IMG/VR virus record: IMGVR_UViG_3300047494_000229 | Span: 1 to 64,000 of that record | Length of the DNA: 64,000 nt | Source of the DNA: a virus | Direction: 5' to 3' (one strand) | Shown: positions 63,693-64,000 of the stretch, piece by piece | Layout of the letters: each line of letters begins with the position of its first letter | How positions within the stretch are numbered: the stretch's first letter is position 1 | Notes under the pieces: model-generated | Told to the model about the DNA's origin: nothing | Database searches by the model: none | What the model saw: only the letters and a program-made list of their open reading frames with translations | Made by a program: the position numbers and the translations under genes

Positions 63693-64000
63693 TTACTTAA
63701 CCAATACGCAGGGAACAGTTAAACTGACAACATAAAAATAAATACCACTGTCGTTTTTCGCAAAGCGATCGCTCTCTAAATAAGCTTCTCCAATTGCACC
63801 ATTGACGCATGGGTGGAATCCCATTAATAAATTTTCTATATCTTCAACTAGGGCGATCGCCTTATTTTCATTTCTAAAATCCTTAATTTCAACTGATACT
63901 TGAAAAGTCCGATTGCAAGGTTGAAATCCGACCGATTCAACAGTATCCGGTGGCGTGAAAGTGGCAGACGTATAACCAATTCTTAAGGTGTAATCACTGG
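63693..64000 (-). CDS. Gp37-like / tail terminator-type protein (5' partial)
   Basis: The minus-strand frame is open from the window end to TAA at 63695-63693, 102 residues. RTFQVSVEIKDFRNENKAIA, then LVEDIENLLMGFHPCVNGAI and SDRFAKNDSGIYFYVVSLTV fits phage Gp37/tail terminator-like proteins: V.V......L...G......G......D.....D...Y.Y...L.V. It is 1 bp ahead of the tube gene. The start lies beyond the window. Confidence 0.55.
   Translation of the reverse strand, partial: SDYTLRIGYTSATFTPPDTVESVGFQPCNRTFQVSVEIKDFRNENKAIALVEDIENLLMGFHPCVNGAIGEAYLESDRFAKNDSGIYFYVVSLTVPCVLVK

Noticed and set aside
1-64000. tRNA and rRNA genes
   Set aside because: No cloverleaf-like or rRNA-like segment was noticed on either strand; short tRNAs could still be missed by eye.

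Overview
The window is accessory DNA of a cyanobacterium, most likely a filamentous, Nostoc-type one. The octamer GCGATCGC (HIP1) occurs dozens of times in and between genes, and tandem TGGTCAT heptads and many short hairpin repeats are present; both are cyanobacterial habits. I see no rRNA, tRNA or core metabolic gene. Tail genes at both ends, a replication operon, DNA methyltransferases, a large serine recombinase, a ParB-like protein and an FtsK-like ATPase point to the inside of a large tailed-phage genome or phage-plasmid. Terminase, portal and capsid genes are not in view, so the element extends beyond the window.

Layout. 1-9.5 kb: ParB-like protein, tail-completion protein, tape measure and unassigned tail-region genes. 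9.5-13.3 kb: tandem HTH protein, a four-repeat zinc protein and a XisF-like serine recombinase. 13.1-22.3 kb: a leftward, tightly overlapping early operon with replication initiator, helicase-loader-like protein, GIY-YIG protein, adenine methyltransferase and a ParB/KorB-like coiled-coil protein, headed by a small ribbon-helix-helix gene. A divergent HTH gene (22.5 kb) completes a likely lysis/lysogeny switch. 24.2-32.8 kb: rightward regulators, a fused DHH phosphoesterase, a RelA/SpoT-type HD hydrolase, a Rad52/DdrA-like annealing protein, a C5 methyltransferase, and a 233-bp duplication of a promoter with the first 48 codons of two different genes.

32.9-37.8 kb: the most notable region, an array-less type IV-B CRISPR-Cas operon (csf2/cas7, csf3/cas5, cysH-like PP-loop gene, csf1). 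It begins after an intrinsic terminator and is joined by overlapping start and stop codons. Just before csf2 lies a tiny CxCxxC protein. A close paralogue of it sits inside a second unusual operon at 40.9-44.1 kb (cupin, cluster-displaced radical-SAM-like protein, CxCxxC protein, adenylate-kinase-like kinase, SPL-like radical SAM enzyme). This shared small protein is the best lead to an undescribed system.

44.1-48.0 kb: a leftward module of an HNH protein, an FtsK/TraG-like ATPase and small membrane or coiled-coil proteins. 48.3-50.5 kb: divergent small regulators, dispersed palindromic repeats and an IS200/IS605-like remnant. 50.5-64 kb: structural genes, with a large tail/baseplate protein rightward and then a leftward run from a Gp37-like protein and a tube-like protein to fibres. 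The run includes an F5/8C + SGNH-hydrolase tailspike, an AT-rich chimeric fibre and, unexpectedly, a diiron ferritin-like protein. Ten or more genes under 60 codons were read by hand from the sequence and are included. All functional calls rest on motif recognition by eye; no database search was possible.
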